From NCBI GenBank assembly GCA_037139415.1, contig JBAXGN010000005.1:18894-82893 (forward strand): a stretch of DNA of 64,000 nt, written 5' to 3'. Made by a program: the position numbers and the translations under genes. Below, one piece after another: positions 55,114 to 63,920 of the stretch. The first letter of the stretch is position 1. Each line of letters begins with the position of its first letter. This DNA comes from Verrucomicrobiota bacterium. Lineage in GTDB: Bacteria; Verrucomicrobiota; Verrucomicrobiia; Limisphaerales; Fontisphaeraceae. Under the pieces are notes generated by a model. The model saw nothing but the letters and a program-made list of their open reading frames with translations, searched no databases and had not been told where the DNA came from.

Positions 55114-56721
55114 CTATTGTACCAGTATGGCGTAGGTTTGTTTCCACGAATTCCCCTCAGTGTCGGTTATAGTAAAATCGAATTTTGCGCGGCCAGAATA
55201 ATTCCGCGCCGGCATAAAAGTGACCAGACAGCCACCCTCGCCCGTCTGCTTCACGGTACCACCACTGACGTCTGAAAGCGTGAATACAGGCGCCCGGGAG
55301 AAACCTGAAGTGAACCTCCGCAGATTCACGGTAAAACTGTCCGTAACGCCAGCAGTGCTCCTGAGAATAAGGCCGTGGGGTATTCCTAAAAAATAAAGGT
55401 ATTCCTCCAACCGTGTATATCCCGCCGGTGTTTTTGGCGGGAAAAACGTTGGCTCGCTGATAAAACCGTCATGGCTGGCCAGTTCGGCGTTATGATCCAC
55501 CGCTGCCGGGCTCCACCCCAATGCCCTCTCCCAATAATCCGGCATGCCGTCCTGATCGCTGTCCGTTGGCGCTGGGCCGCCGTCCAAGGTGCCATATCCG
55601 CAATTGGGCAACCCGCTTTGCATTTGGTTAGTACGGATGAAGCCCATCTTGCCGAACGAAGCCGCCTCGCTGATGGTCCGCAAATCCAACGCGTCACGCT
55701 GCAATACGCAGCCCGCACCCGACAACACGCAGCGTACCGCTGCCGCCGCGCTGAGGATGGGCAGATTGGTAGTGACAGCAAAACACGACGTTTGGGAAAG
55801 CGTCACTGACTGACCGGGCGTCACAGGCGAGCCATTGAGTTTGCCATCCTTGTTCGCATCGAGTTGGTTGCCGGATACATAAAAAAACTGGTTGGTGTTC
55901 ACTTGAAAAAAACAATTCGAAGGCCGGCCGGTGGCCGGGCCGGCGACGAAATAATTGTTTACCAGGTCGTGGTGGAATGGCGCGTGCGTCGTGGTGGTAT
56001 AACCGGCCTCGTAGTCATAAATGTAATTGTTCACGAGCACCGTGTCGGCGCGCGCCATCGGCTGACGGTTGTGTGCGTTAGCCCAGAGATTCCGATACCA
56101 GCAAAACGGGCCGCCCTCGGTGTGCGCGTTAAACCGCTGGCCGACCGGATCAGCGATGACACAGTTCTGGACGGTGATATTCGTTGCCCCAACCGCGTCA
56201 ATGTTGTTCCACTGCCCAAACGCGATGGACACGTGGTCGAGGATGATGGTGTTCGCGTGATACATGCCAACTGTGTTGCCGGCGCGATGGCCGTCCAGCA
56301 TGCCCTGCCGGATACGGATATAACGGCAAATCACGTTGGTTGCCGAACTGAACGAAACCTCCCGTCCCATGACGCCAAAGCCGTCTCCCGGTGCCGTTTG
56401 CCCCGCAATGGTGATATTGTTGTGAACCTTAATCGCGGCATTGACCGTACGGTTTGTGGATGCGGGGGCAGAGTAACCCCCAACATCAAACACGACAATA
56501 CGGTTATCCTGGCTGACGGCATCGCGAAACGAGCCGGGACCGTTATCGTTCAAATTGCGAACGTGATACACCTGGCCACCGCGCCCACCCGTGGCCACCG
56601 CGCCAAAACCGAAGGCACCGGGAAACGCTGGAATTTGCGCATTGGTGGTAATGGCTGGCATTGCAAGCGCCGTCAGCATCACTTGGAATTCAATGAATAT
56701 CAGGAATTTGTTTTGTCGCAT
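55114..56721 (-). CDS. Pectate lyase-like exported protein (PL1-type beta helix)
   Basis: The 535-aa protein has a signal peptide (about 1-28), then IPAFPGAFGFGAVATGGRGG, the usual start of PL1-like lyases. Parallel beta-helix turns follow (NNITIAGQTAPGDGFG, CRYIRIRQGMLDGHRAG, HANTIILDHVSIAFGQW, NAHTEGGPFCWYRNLWANAH). A dockerin-like DANKDGKLNG and an acidic DSDQDGMPDYWERALGW motif follow, then a C-terminal beta domain. It is probably a secreted pectin-cleaving enzyme that starts the locus. Confidence 0.8.
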   Translation of the reverse strand: MRQNKFLIFIEFQVMLTALAMPAITTNAQIPAFPGAFGFGAVATGGRGGQVYHVRNLNDNGPGSFRDAVSQDNRIVVFDVGGYSAPASTNRTVNAAIKVHNNITIAGQTAPGDGFGVMGREVSFSSATNVICRYIRIRQGMLDGHRAGNTVGMYHANTIILDHVSIAFGQWNNIDAVGATNITVQNCVIADPVGQRFNAHTEGGPFCWYRNLWANAHNRQPMARADTVLVNNYIYDYEAGYTTTTHAPFHHDLVNNYFVAGPATGRPSNCFFQVNTNQFFYVSGNQLDANKDGKLNGSPVTPGQSVTLSQTSCFAVTTNLPILSAAAAVRCVLSGAGCVLQRDALDLRTISEAASFGKMGFIRTNQMQSGLPNCGYGTLDGGPAPTDSDQDGMPDYWERALGWSPAAVDHNAELASHDGFISEPTFFPPKTPAGYTRLEEYLYFLGIPHGLILRSTAGVTDSFTVNLRRFTSGFSRAPVFTLSDVSGGTVKQTGEGGCLVTFMPARNYSGRAKFDFTITDTEGNSWKQTYAILVQ

Positions 56722-56761
56722 GTTTTAAGCTTTTACGGTCGCGTTGTGGTCATACGCTATT

Positions 56762-56902
56762 TCAAATTAATGGTATTCTCATTATCGATGGTTCATGGCC
56801 GAGGTTTGCTGACTTCGGAGACCGGTGGGGAGTCGCTGACAAAAGGTTGGCGACCGTTCCAAAAACGATCAGACACGCTATAGATGTGAATTTACGCATC
56901 AT
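56762..56902 (-). CDS. Possible 46-aa secreted peptide or gene remnant
   Basis: The frame begins MMRKFTSIACLIVFGTVANL, a good signal peptide, then LSATPHRSPKSANLGHEPSI and a short hydrophobic end. It stops 40 bp before the pectate lyase start. It may be a small exported protein, or the surviving N-terminus of a larger decayed gene. There is no Shine-Dalgarno. Confidence 0.35.
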   Translation of the reverse strand: MMRKFTSIACLIVFGTVANLLSATPHRSPKSANLGHEPSIMRIPLI

Positions 56903-57020
56903 GATTTAACTTTTACCAAACTTTAATAAAACAGGCAAAAACATTTCCAAACTTCTAATCCAATTCCATGCATATAACACTTATAACCAATGTTTTACGG
57001 CTATTAAGTTGGCAATTTCG

Positions 57021-57049
57021 AACTTTACCGAATTGAATCTGGTAAAGTT
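57021..57049. promoter_or_regulatory. Inverted repeat, possible operator
   Basis: A perfect 9-bp inverted repeat, AACTTTACC (57021-57029) and GGTAAAGTT (57041-57049), has an 11-bp spacer. A related AACTTTTACC is at about 56908-56918. There is no T-run on either side. It could bind a regulator of the pectin locus (inference). Confidence 0.35.
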
Positions 57050-57117
57050 TGCAACGGAGTGCTGGGTGATTGAAATCCAAAGCCATGGCGCAAAAACGAG
57101 GCAGAAACGGTGCAGTT

Positions 57118-57504
57118 TCAGTCCGGAGACTGGTGACCGGAGGCGAGCGCGGGTTCGATCAAATCCGGTTCCAAGCGGACTTTGCGGATTTCTGCGCGCA
57201 TCAGTGCCGCCATCCGATAGAGATCCGGCGTGGACACGAGCTCCAATTTCTCCTTCGCCAGTTGCTCCTCAATGCGCTGCAAATGCTGCGTCAGCCGGCT
57301 GAGTTCTTGTTCATGGGTGGCCAGGATTTTCTCCTGGAGAGCCTCCAGCTCCACGGCTCGCAAGGTGCGGATTTCCGCCTGCGATTGGCGATTCCAATCC
57401 ACCAAGGTGCGTGGGCTCACGTTGATCTGGGCAGCGATGCGCGCCAGGCTCCAGCCTTTGGCGCGGAGTTCGATGAACTGACTTTTAGTATCCGTGCTAT
57501 GCAT
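57118..57504 (-). CDS. Small HTH protein with coiled coil
   Basis: The 128-aa protein has a helix-turn-helix near residues 10-40 (ELRAKGWSLARIAAQINVSP followed by RTLVDW), like homeodomain-like transposase/terminase HTHs. A long charged helix follows (LEALQEKILATHEQELSRL). The ATG at 57504 follows AGGAAAAAACCG. Its role could be regulation or a remnant of a mobile element; no transposase catalytic domain is present. Nearby repeats at 57649-57694 lie in its upstream region. Confidence 0.65.
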   Translation of the reverse strand: MHSTDTKSQFIELRAKGWSLARIAAQINVSPRTLVDWNRQSQAEIRTLRAVELEALQEKILATHEQELSRLTQHLQRIEEQLAKEKLELVSTPDLYRMAALMRAEIRKVRLEPDLIEPALASGHQSPD

Positions 57505-58116
57505 CGGTTTTTTCCTTTCCGGCCAGCCGATTTGCTGGCTTTGTTCCACTGCAAGTCCCACCAAGGACCCACAGATTTTTTCGCCCCCATCTATACACCA
57601 AGTTTTTAGGGTGGAGCTGGCGTTTTACACGCGGCGGTTTTTCCAATATGACAATAATGACACTATTCGCGTCACATGATGACAATACGCGACATTATTT
57701 TTTTGAAAAATTATTTGACAGGTTCATTCCGCCCGGTTGGCTCTGCGAAAATAACCAAGCTTTTGCCTTGGAATTTCATCCCCACCTCCAAGCCGTCACC
57801 CAAGTGAGCGAAGCTTTTGCTTGAGCCACCTGCCTTAGCCTTTGGGCTGCTGGCTTCGGTACTCACTCGTTATCCCGACAGACCGGGACAGGTATGCACC
57901 TCGCTCGCGCCTCGCCCTCGACCCTAAATCCTGGGTGCCATAGCTTCATCTTGAAAACTCATTAAAATGAGGCGAACTGGCATCGATGGCGATGTTAATG
58001 ACTCCGGGAACCACCATCTCGCAAAACCAAGATTGGGGCGCAATCCCAGCCGGCCACCAGATAGCGCGGGTGACGGATCGTATCATTCCCTGCAACTTTT
58101 ACTGGGAATATATCTA
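57505..58116. other. 612-bp gap with direct repeats and element copy B
   Basis: This region carries TGACAATAATGACA (57649-57662) and TGACAATACGCGACA (57680-57694) upstream of the HTH gene, then copy B of the dispersed element (57841-57966). No gene is supported. Confidence 0.5.
57841..57966. repeat. Dispersed palindromic element, copy B (diverged)
   Basis: GCTGCTGGCTTCGGTACTCA, the CACCTCGCTCGC core and CTTCATCTTGAAAACTCATT align with copy A in the same plus-strand order, but with many substitutions and a lost left arm. It lies about 150 bp after the stop of the minus-strand DUF4132 gene. Confidence 0.65.
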
Positions 58117-61100
58117 CTACTGTAGCTGGCTGAGAATACTGGGATCTTTGATCGCGTTGTCCCGTGCCAGGAGGAGAATTTTGCTCAATACTTCAGTGGT
58201 TTGGGCATCGTCCTCCGCAAAGGGTAGGAAAACCCTTGGTTTCGCGGCGGGGAGGGCCTGGAGAATCAGTTCTTTTCCGTCCGCCTTGCGGGCGACACCC
58301 GTGCCCAGGTGGACCAGGTAGTTGCCGAGCTGGCCGGCAATTTCCACCTGCGGCCCGATCACGCGCACGTTGGACAGCTTGAGCCGCGTGCAGGTTTCCA
58401 GCACAAGCACGGCGCGCTGGGCAACCATGCTGGCGCTGGCAGCAGGTTCGCCCGCGCTGGTCCGCGCGACGGCGGTCACCAAGTCCAGATCGCGCATGAC
58501 CTCGCTGAACAGGCGCGGCGGCACATCCGCAAGCTTAACGGGTGCAGATTTGCCGCGGGGTGTGAAGTTTACCGTGTCGATGGTGATCTCCTCCAGTTCG
58601 CCGACGTAATGGAAGGCTTCTTTGAAGTTCAGCCATGCAGTAATCCCTGCTTCGTGGAAAACTCTGCGAGTGGGTTCCTCGCCGCTGCTAACCCAGTTGC
58701 GTGAACTGAGCAGCGCGAAGGCCTGCTTGTCTTTCACTTCAATGCCGGCGTAGCGGTGCGACGCGGTGGCCTCATTCAACTCGTCCGCCACCGGCAGGTA
58801 CAACTCCCGGAAGACTTGCTTGAAGGGCTGAATCCGCTCGCGGGCAAAACAATCTTTCTGCCAGGCCGCCCAAGCTTTGGCCGGCAGAAGATCCACCGGA
58901 TGCGCGATGCGCAGCGCATCTGTTTGGGCAAGAGGTTCGACCTTGCCGGTCGCATCTTCCAGCGCTTTCCCTTCCTGCACGGGATAACCCAACACGCCGT
59001 CGCCTGCCAGCACCAACCCGTGCAGCATTGGGGATAGCAAGGGATGCTTCAGCAGCTCCGGCAGCTCTTGGGCAGTGATTTGGTCGCCCCGGATCATCAT
59101 CTGTTCGAGCGCGCGACGAACGCGGGCGGCCTGGCGTTTCAGCTCCGTCCGGCGCTCGCGCAGGGCGGCAAACGGCGGCAGCTTTTTGAACTTCGCCGGG
59201 ATATCCGCCAGCGCTTTGCCGTCGCGGAGGACCGTGAATTCGACTTCCCCCCACGGATCCAGGCCCAGCTCGGCGGTGATTCCCTCCTGTGCGACCCGGA
59301 GCGGCCCCTCGGCGAGATCCGCAACGGCGCTGGTTTCCATGGCCCATTCCAGGCGGATGGGGTCCGCGTAACCGGCTGTGCGGGCCAGGTTTTGCAGCGC
59401 GATCTCCACCGCGCGCTTCTCGCTCGCGCGGCGGTCCGGTCCAAACTCCCGGCTCTCGCGCTGAAAGGTGAGCAAGGTGCGATAGCGCTCCTGAATATCT
59501 TCGTCCCGCTTTGCGCCAGCAGCCAGGGGCAGCAAACCCAGGGCGCGGACGGAATCCTGGTGCCGCTTCTGCCGCACGCGCTTCAGCAAATCCTCCCGCG
59601 GGATCTGGTCCAGAAGCGCGCAGGCGAAGAGCTGCGCCCGCACGTGCCCTGCGCCATCCCCGGTGAGCTTGGCGGCTTCCTGCAACGTCTCCCAGCGTTC
59701 TGGACCGAGGGCGCTGTGCACCCGCTGGAACCACGCCACATCCACTGCGCCGTCCTCCAGATCATCGGCTTGGAGGGGCGTGCGATCAGCGAAAATGGGT
59801 TCCCAACATTCGATTTGCTCGGTCGTTTCGTCGTTGCCACCTTCTTTTCTGGCATGAAGATTCGCGCCACGCGTATGGGCATGCAGCCAGCAAACGCCAT
59901 CCTCGAAGCTTGGCCAGCCCAAGGCATGATCAACAAACGGTGCCCACTGCCGCGCATAAACCGCCAGTTCCACAAGGCGGGATTCCGGAATCCTGGCCGC
60001 CGTGGTCTTCGCCTTGAACTCGGCGGCTGTATCTTCGGGGCACGGGTGGCAGACGCGTATAAAGTGACTGAACACGTCACCCACGCCGGCCTCGTAAATA
60101 TAGCCGCGCACGAACTTGGCTTTACCCAGTTTCACAAGACTGGCCTGCAAGGCGTCCGTCCCCCAAGCGCGCTCAATGGAGCGCATGGCTTCGGACACGG
60201 GCGTGGGCTCCGGACCGCGGGCCAATTCCACCTCCAATATTCTTGCCACGCAACGCTGCACCAAGGGGCGGATTTGGGGGAAATTGTCAACCAGTCGTTT
60301 GTGGGGATCGGTCGCCTCGCTTAGCTCATGGAAGTAACCATCATGCGGTCCAAGCAGCAGTTCAAGAATGTCCGCATCCGTGGCGGCGCCAACGGCATGG
60401 GCGGCAGCGGCTAATTTAATGGGCGGCCGGCACCGTTCGGAGAGAGGGGCGACGCCGGAAGGTACGGGGCTCTGCTCCTTCCGAGGCAGCCATCGTTCCA
60501 GCAGACCCAATTTTGCCGATACTGAGGACCGTCTGTTAGCAAGCGGCTCATCCTTCCAGCGCAACAACCGCCAGAGCCGCGCTATTTGGGCGGGCGTCCA
60601 AGCGGGCTTCAAATGAGTCGACAATTCATGCCAGGCGCTGAACGCCGACGTGCGGAGATCCCGCCAGTGCCAGGCGTCCGAATTCTCTAATTTTGGCTGT
60701 CGCAACACCTTATCCGGCACCAGGGCAAAAGACTTTTCCATGGCGTCCAGCAGAAAATCACCCACCGGCAACCGTCCCCCCGCATCGGGCCGCAGGGCAT
60801 CCAGACCGGTCAGCCGCAAAACCCATCCAAACAAGGCTTCCACGGTTTCCGGGTAATGCAGTTTGAGGTTGGGTTTCCCCCCGAACACGCTGTCCAGCGC
60901 GGCGAGGGCAGGCGGTTCGCTTTTCCACTGCCGTCGTTTCAGGTTCCAATTGCAATACATCCACGCGCGCAGGGCTTCGTATCCATCCGGGTCGCGCATT
61001 TTCTGGTCGCGTGACTTCCACCAGGTTTCCCAGACTTCCGGCAACGGCAGGTGGCGCAGATCCTCCTGATGGCCAAAGTGGAAATTCGGTTCTGGAAAAT

Positions 61101-61362
61101 GGCGTACCTCACCCAAGGCCTGTTCGCTTATCTCCTGGCTGTAGCGGTCTACGAATTGAATGATCCGCTCCCGCTGGTGGTACAAAAAGGCATCCAGAGC
61201 CTCGATCAAACGCAGGGTGGCAGGAGTGACGAAATCTACCTTTACTGAGCAAGGCGGCTCAGGCCAGGTCCGCTGATCGTCGCGGAAGAGCCCCATGCCG
61301 TTCGCGACATTGTCGTCCGGGATTGGCTCAGAACCTTTTTTGAATGCTGGGTTGTTAACCAT
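58117..61362 (-). CDS. Giant DUF4132/YehI-like protein of unknown function
   Basis: The 1081-aa, largely helical cytosolic protein has no signal peptide or membrane segment. The architecture seems to match the DUF5724 - DUF4132 - DUF7737 family; the C-terminal part (IAGQLGNYLVHLGTGVARKA then KPRVFLPFAEDDAQTTEVLS) is the clearest match. In E. coli the related yehI gene sits near MoxR-type ATPase, VWA and SWIM genes; none of these is here. The start could be ATG 61362 or GTG 61404; the latter would overlap the upstream 150-aa gene by 10 bp. Confidence 0.65.
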   Translation of the reverse strand: MVNNPAFKKGSEPIPDDNVANGMGLFRDDQRTWPEPPCSVKVDFVTPATLRLIEALDAFLYHQRERIIQFVDRYSQEISEQALGEVRHFPEPNFHFGHQEDLRHLPLPEVWETWWKSRDQKMRDPDGYEALRAWMYCNWNLKRRQWKSEPPALAALDSVFGGKPNLKLHYPETVEALFGWVLRLTGLDALRPDAGGRLPVGDFLLDAMEKSFALVPDKVLRQPKLENSDAWHWRDLRTSAFSAWHELSTHLKPAWTPAQIARLWRLLRWKDEPLANRRSSVSAKLGLLERWLPRKEQSPVPSGVAPLSERCRPPIKLAAAAHAVGAATDADILELLLGPHDGYFHELSEATDPHKRLVDNFPQIRPLVQRCVARILEVELARGPEPTPVSEAMRSIERAWGTDALQASLVKLGKAKFVRGYIYEAGVGDVFSHFIRVCHPCPEDTAAEFKAKTTAARIPESRLVELAVYARQWAPFVDHALGWPSFEDGVCWLHAHTRGANLHARKEGGNDETTEQIECWEPIFADRTPLQADDLEDGAVDVAWFQRVHSALGPERWETLQEAAKLTGDGAGHVRAQLFACALLDQIPREDLLKRVRQKRHQDSVRALGLLPLAAGAKRDEDIQERYRTLLTFQRESREFGPDRRASEKRAVEIALQNLARTAGYADPIRLEWAMETSAVADLAEGPLRVAQEGITAELGLDPWGEVEFTVLRDGKALADIPAKFKKLPPFAALRERRTELKRQAARVRRALEQMMIRGDQITAQELPELLKHPLLSPMLHGLVLAGDGVLGYPVQEGKALEDATGKVEPLAQTDALRIAHPVDLLPAKAWAAWQKDCFARERIQPFKQVFRELYLPVADELNEATASHRYAGIEVKDKQAFALLSSRNWVSSGEEPTRRVFHEAGITAWLNFKEAFHYVGELEEITIDTVNFTPRGKSAPVKLADVPPRLFSEVMRDLDLVTAVARTSAGEPAASASMVAQRAVLVLETCTRLKLSNVRVIGPQVEIAGQLGNYLVHLGTGVARKADGKELILQALPAAKPRVFLPFAEDDAQTTEVLSKILLLARDNAIKDPSILSQLQ

Positions 61363-61394
61363 AGTATTGTTGGGTTTGAGGGTTGAAGGGACAA

Positions 61395-61847
61395 CTATAA
61401 CCACCAGAGCAAATTGCCGCTGAGCGCCGTCAGCCGAATGAATGTCACCTCGCTGTCCGGCTGCAGAAAAACCGGCTGATCGAGATCGCGCTGTTCCTCA
61501 TCATCGAGCACCACGCGATACAGCCCATCCTCGAATGCTTTCAAGGCCGCGTCCACCGCGTCCTCTTCCACCACTTTCTCACGTCGAATCCGTGGCGGGC
61601 GGGCGACGCGTCCCTGACGCAAGCCAGCCTCGATCTCACGCTCCGAGAAAACGAGCGTGAGCCGCTGCTCGCGCAAACGTCGGCGAAACGAGGCGATTTC
61701 TTCCCGCACAATCCGCGCAATCAGGTCGCGCAGCGTGTACGGCTCGCCGCCCGGCGGCGCCTCCGGCGGGAAGGGCATGAACCAATCGGGCGGAGTGGCT
61801 TGAACTCCGTCTTGGGCACGCACGCTAATGGTGATCTGACCAGTCAT
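61395..61847 (-). CDS. 150-aa conserved partner of the DUF4132 gene
   Basis: I do not recognise this protein. It has a Pro-rich N-terminal segment (WFMPFPPEAPPGGEPYTL), a basic-acidic helix (IVREEIASFRRRLREQRLT), EDAVDAALKAFEDGLYRVVL and the end VTFIRLTALSGNLLWWL. No signal peptide is present. It abuts or overlaps the DUF4132 start, so the two are translated together and may form a complex (inference). Confidence 0.65.
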   Translation of the reverse strand: MTGQITISVRAQDGVQATPPDWFMPFPPEAPPGGEPYTLRDLIARIVREEIASFRRRLREQRLTLVFSEREIEAGLRQGRVARPPRIRREKVVEEDAVDAALKAFEDGLYRVVLDDEEQRDLDQPVFLQPDSEVTFIRLTALSGNLLWWL

Positions 61848-61978
61848 GGCAAAAGCTAGGTTTCACCATGCCAGTCGCGCATGGCCAGTCAACACCATTC
61901 TATGCCGCAGCCATTCTATGAATGCATGTTATGTTGAATTCTGGCATGGTCTGCGTGGTGCGGGGGCTTACCTGCGGT

Positions 61979-63127
61979 TTACCTGAGGGGAATCTGAACG
62001 TTACACGAAATCCGTCCGTTCTTTTTATAACCATCGGTGGCACCGAAGAGTGCAACTGGTATTTCGTTATCGAGCAGCAGAGCGGGACGTTCCACGTTGG
62101 AATTGCTGAGGGTGCCATCGGCCCATTTAAATTTGTTTTCGAGCACCTTCGACTGCGCAGCGGCTTCCCACTGCAAGCCGTCTGCCGACTCGAATAATGC
62201 GATGCCGCCGGAAGAACCGGTGAATTTACCAACCACATCACGCGCGACCGCATAATAACGGTTACCGTAGCGCTTGCTGTACCAGATGAACGGGTCTTCC
62301 GCGAGCATCCAGTGCTTGCTGGTATCGCCTTCGGCCTCGAAAATTCTCCCGGCTTTCTTGATGTAGGGGCCTTCGGGCTTGTCGGCCAAGGCGGCGCCAT
62401 AGCGCACCTTGCCACCCATCGGCTTGCCCTCAACATACTCTACCGCCTTGTAGATCAATAGAATTCCACCATCCGGTCGCTCGGTGGCACCGGGATTCGT
62501 CACACAGAGCGAATCGAACGCACTCTTATCGTCGCTGACATCCACAATCGGCTTGTCGAAACGCTTCCATGGCCCCTCCGGACGATCCGCAACGGCAACG
62601 CCAACACGCTGGTTATTGCGGTGCATCGGATACGATTTTCCATCACCGGTGTTGCCCATGTAGAAGAGATAAAACTTGCCGCCTTTCTGCAGGATGTTCG
62701 GATTATGAGTGGTGGTGCCATCCCAGAATTCCCTGCCTCGCGCCGGTAAGGCCACATTCACATGCCGATACGGCCCCATGGGCTTATCGGCGACACCATA
62801 AGCAATTTCAGAACATATTGCCCAACCGGGAGCAAATCCGTTTGGATTATTGACCGGCCAGCGCGAATAATAAAGATGATATTTGCCGTCGGCGCCCCTG
62901 GTCGGCGCCCCGCACCAGACAAAATATCCGGACTCGGAAAACTTCGCCTCCATGGGCACCGGCTGGACCATGGCCCCAAGGTTAAGGTTGTCACTGAGCG
63001 AGACCAGCGTTACCGCAGCCACCAAACGGGAAGGTAGTCCAACAAAGGCGGCTGACGCGGTGAACCCCGCCAACCGGAGAAAATCACGACGCAGAAGATG
63101 CCTGGGATCAATTAAGCATTTTTTCAT
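61979..63127 (-). CDS. Tat-exported beta-propeller glycosidase-like protein
   Basis: The 382-aa protein begins with a twin-arginine signal (LLRRDFLRLAGF). The repeated blades contain WCGAPTRGADGKYHLYYSRW, HNPNILQKGGKFYLFYMGNT and LAEDPFIWYSKRYGNRYY, as in GH43/GH117-like five-bladed propellers. Likely an exported glycoside hydrolase or sugar-binding protein; the substrate is unknown. It starts 43 bp after a tiny 37-aa frame. Confidence 0.78.
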   Translation of the reverse strand: MKKCLIDPRHLLRRDFLRLAGFTASAAFVGLPSRLVAAVTLVSLSDNLNLGAMVQPVPMEAKFSESGYFVWCGAPTRGADGKYHLYYSRWPVNNPNGFAPGWAICSEIAYGVADKPMGPYRHVNVALPARGREFWDGTTTHNPNILQKGGKFYLFYMGNTGDGKSYPMHRNNQRVGVAVADRPEGPWKRFDKPIVDVSDDKSAFDSLCVTNPGATERPDGGILLIYKAVEYVEGKPMGGKVRYGAALADKPEGPYIKKAGRIFEAEGDTSKHWMLAEDPFIWYSKRYGNRYYAVARDVVGKFTGSSGGIALFESADGLQWEAAAQSKVLENKFKWADGTLSNSNVERPALLLDNEIPVALFGATDGYKKNGRISCNVQIPLR

Positions 63128-63170
63128 GGGGTCGGGGTTGGGGTTTATTTCAAATTGGTACGCCGTGGGA

Positions 63171-63284
63171 TCATACTATTGCATTTTCAATCGCAACACC
63201 GTGAATGATGAGCGACACTGCGGCGACGGAAATTGCGGTCGCCACCGCCAGAAGGGCGGCCAGGGGCCAGATTCTAGGTTTCAT
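63171..63284 (-). CDS. Possible 37-aa single-span membrane peptide
   Basis: The ATG at 63284 follows AGGAAAACC, a good Shine-Dalgarno. The peptide begins MKPRIWPLAALLAVATAISV, continues AAVSLIIHGVAI and ends ENAIV, so it is one membrane helix with a basic start. It is just upstream of, and co-directional with, the propeller glycosidase. Confidence 0.5.
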   Translation of the reverse strand: MKPRIWPLAALLAVATAISVAAVSLIIHGVAIENAIV

Positions 63285-63418
63285 GGTTTTCCTGGTTCAT
63301 TTCCATCAAGGGAGCATCCTACTATTGGGAGTGTAAATTCGCAACCAAATACATGTAAGTTGTCGTGTTTAAACGCTTGCGCTTTGGACGTGTTCAACTA
63401 CACTCGCACTCGCCGATT

Positions 63419-63913
63419 ATGATGACGTCAAACGAATTGCTGGGCTTTATGCCACAGCCCATGGCTTTGGATATTTTGGAATTCGTGTTCACCACGGATA
63501 AGGCGGTGTATCGCACCGTCCTGGCCGCCGTCGCGGAAGCACGGCGGGTGCGCCCTATTTTCATGGAGCATCAGTCACGGGCAGAACGGCATCCGGCCAT
63601 GCTCGCGGTGTTGTCGCGTCCGGCCATGAATGCGGCCGCCGGCAATTTGATCCGCTTGTGGCTGCTTAAAAAGCACACTGCCATGCTCGCCGATTTTCTC
63701 GAACAACTTGGCATTCCTCATACGGAAGGGGTGGTGGAAAACCTGCCGAACAAGGTGGAGGATGACAAACTCAGGGCAGCGGTGGATACTTTGCTGGGCA
63801 AGTATCCCAAGGACCTCATCACGGTATATCTCAACGCGTTCAACTCCATGAATGAGACGGCCTGGGACAACCTGACCGCCATTCTACATTCCGATCCGCG
63901 CCTGCAGTTTTGA
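63419..63913 (+). CDS. Small protein of unknown function
   Basis: The 164-aa helical protein begins MMTSNELLGFMPQPMALDIL. It has no signal peptide or metal motif, a helix-rich middle (LIRLWLLKKHTAMLADFLEQ) and a Trp-containing end (MNETAWDNLTAIL). The first ATG (63419) and the second (63422) are equally possible. I do not recognise the family. Copy C of the dispersed element begins 8 bp after its stop. Confidence 0.7.
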   Translation: MMTSNELLGFMPQPMALDILEFVFTTDKAVYRTVLAAVAEARRVRPIFMEHQSRAERHPAMLAVLSRPAMNAAAGNLIRLWLLKKHTAMLADFLEQLGIPHTEGVVENLPNKVEDDKLRAAVDTLLGKYPKDLITVYLNAFNSMNETAWDNLTAILHSDPRLQF

Positions 63914-63920
63914 CGTTGTC

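Larger units (their letters stand above)
56722..57117. other. Upstream region of the pectin locus
   Basis: This 396-bp A/T-rich gap holds a 46-aa minus-strand frame (56762-56902) and an inverted repeat (57021-57049). No clean -35/-10 pair was identified. Confidence 0.5.

Noticed and set aside
57118..57504. Transposase
   Set aside because: There is an HTH and a coiled coil only; no catalytic domain, inverted repeats or partner ORF is present.
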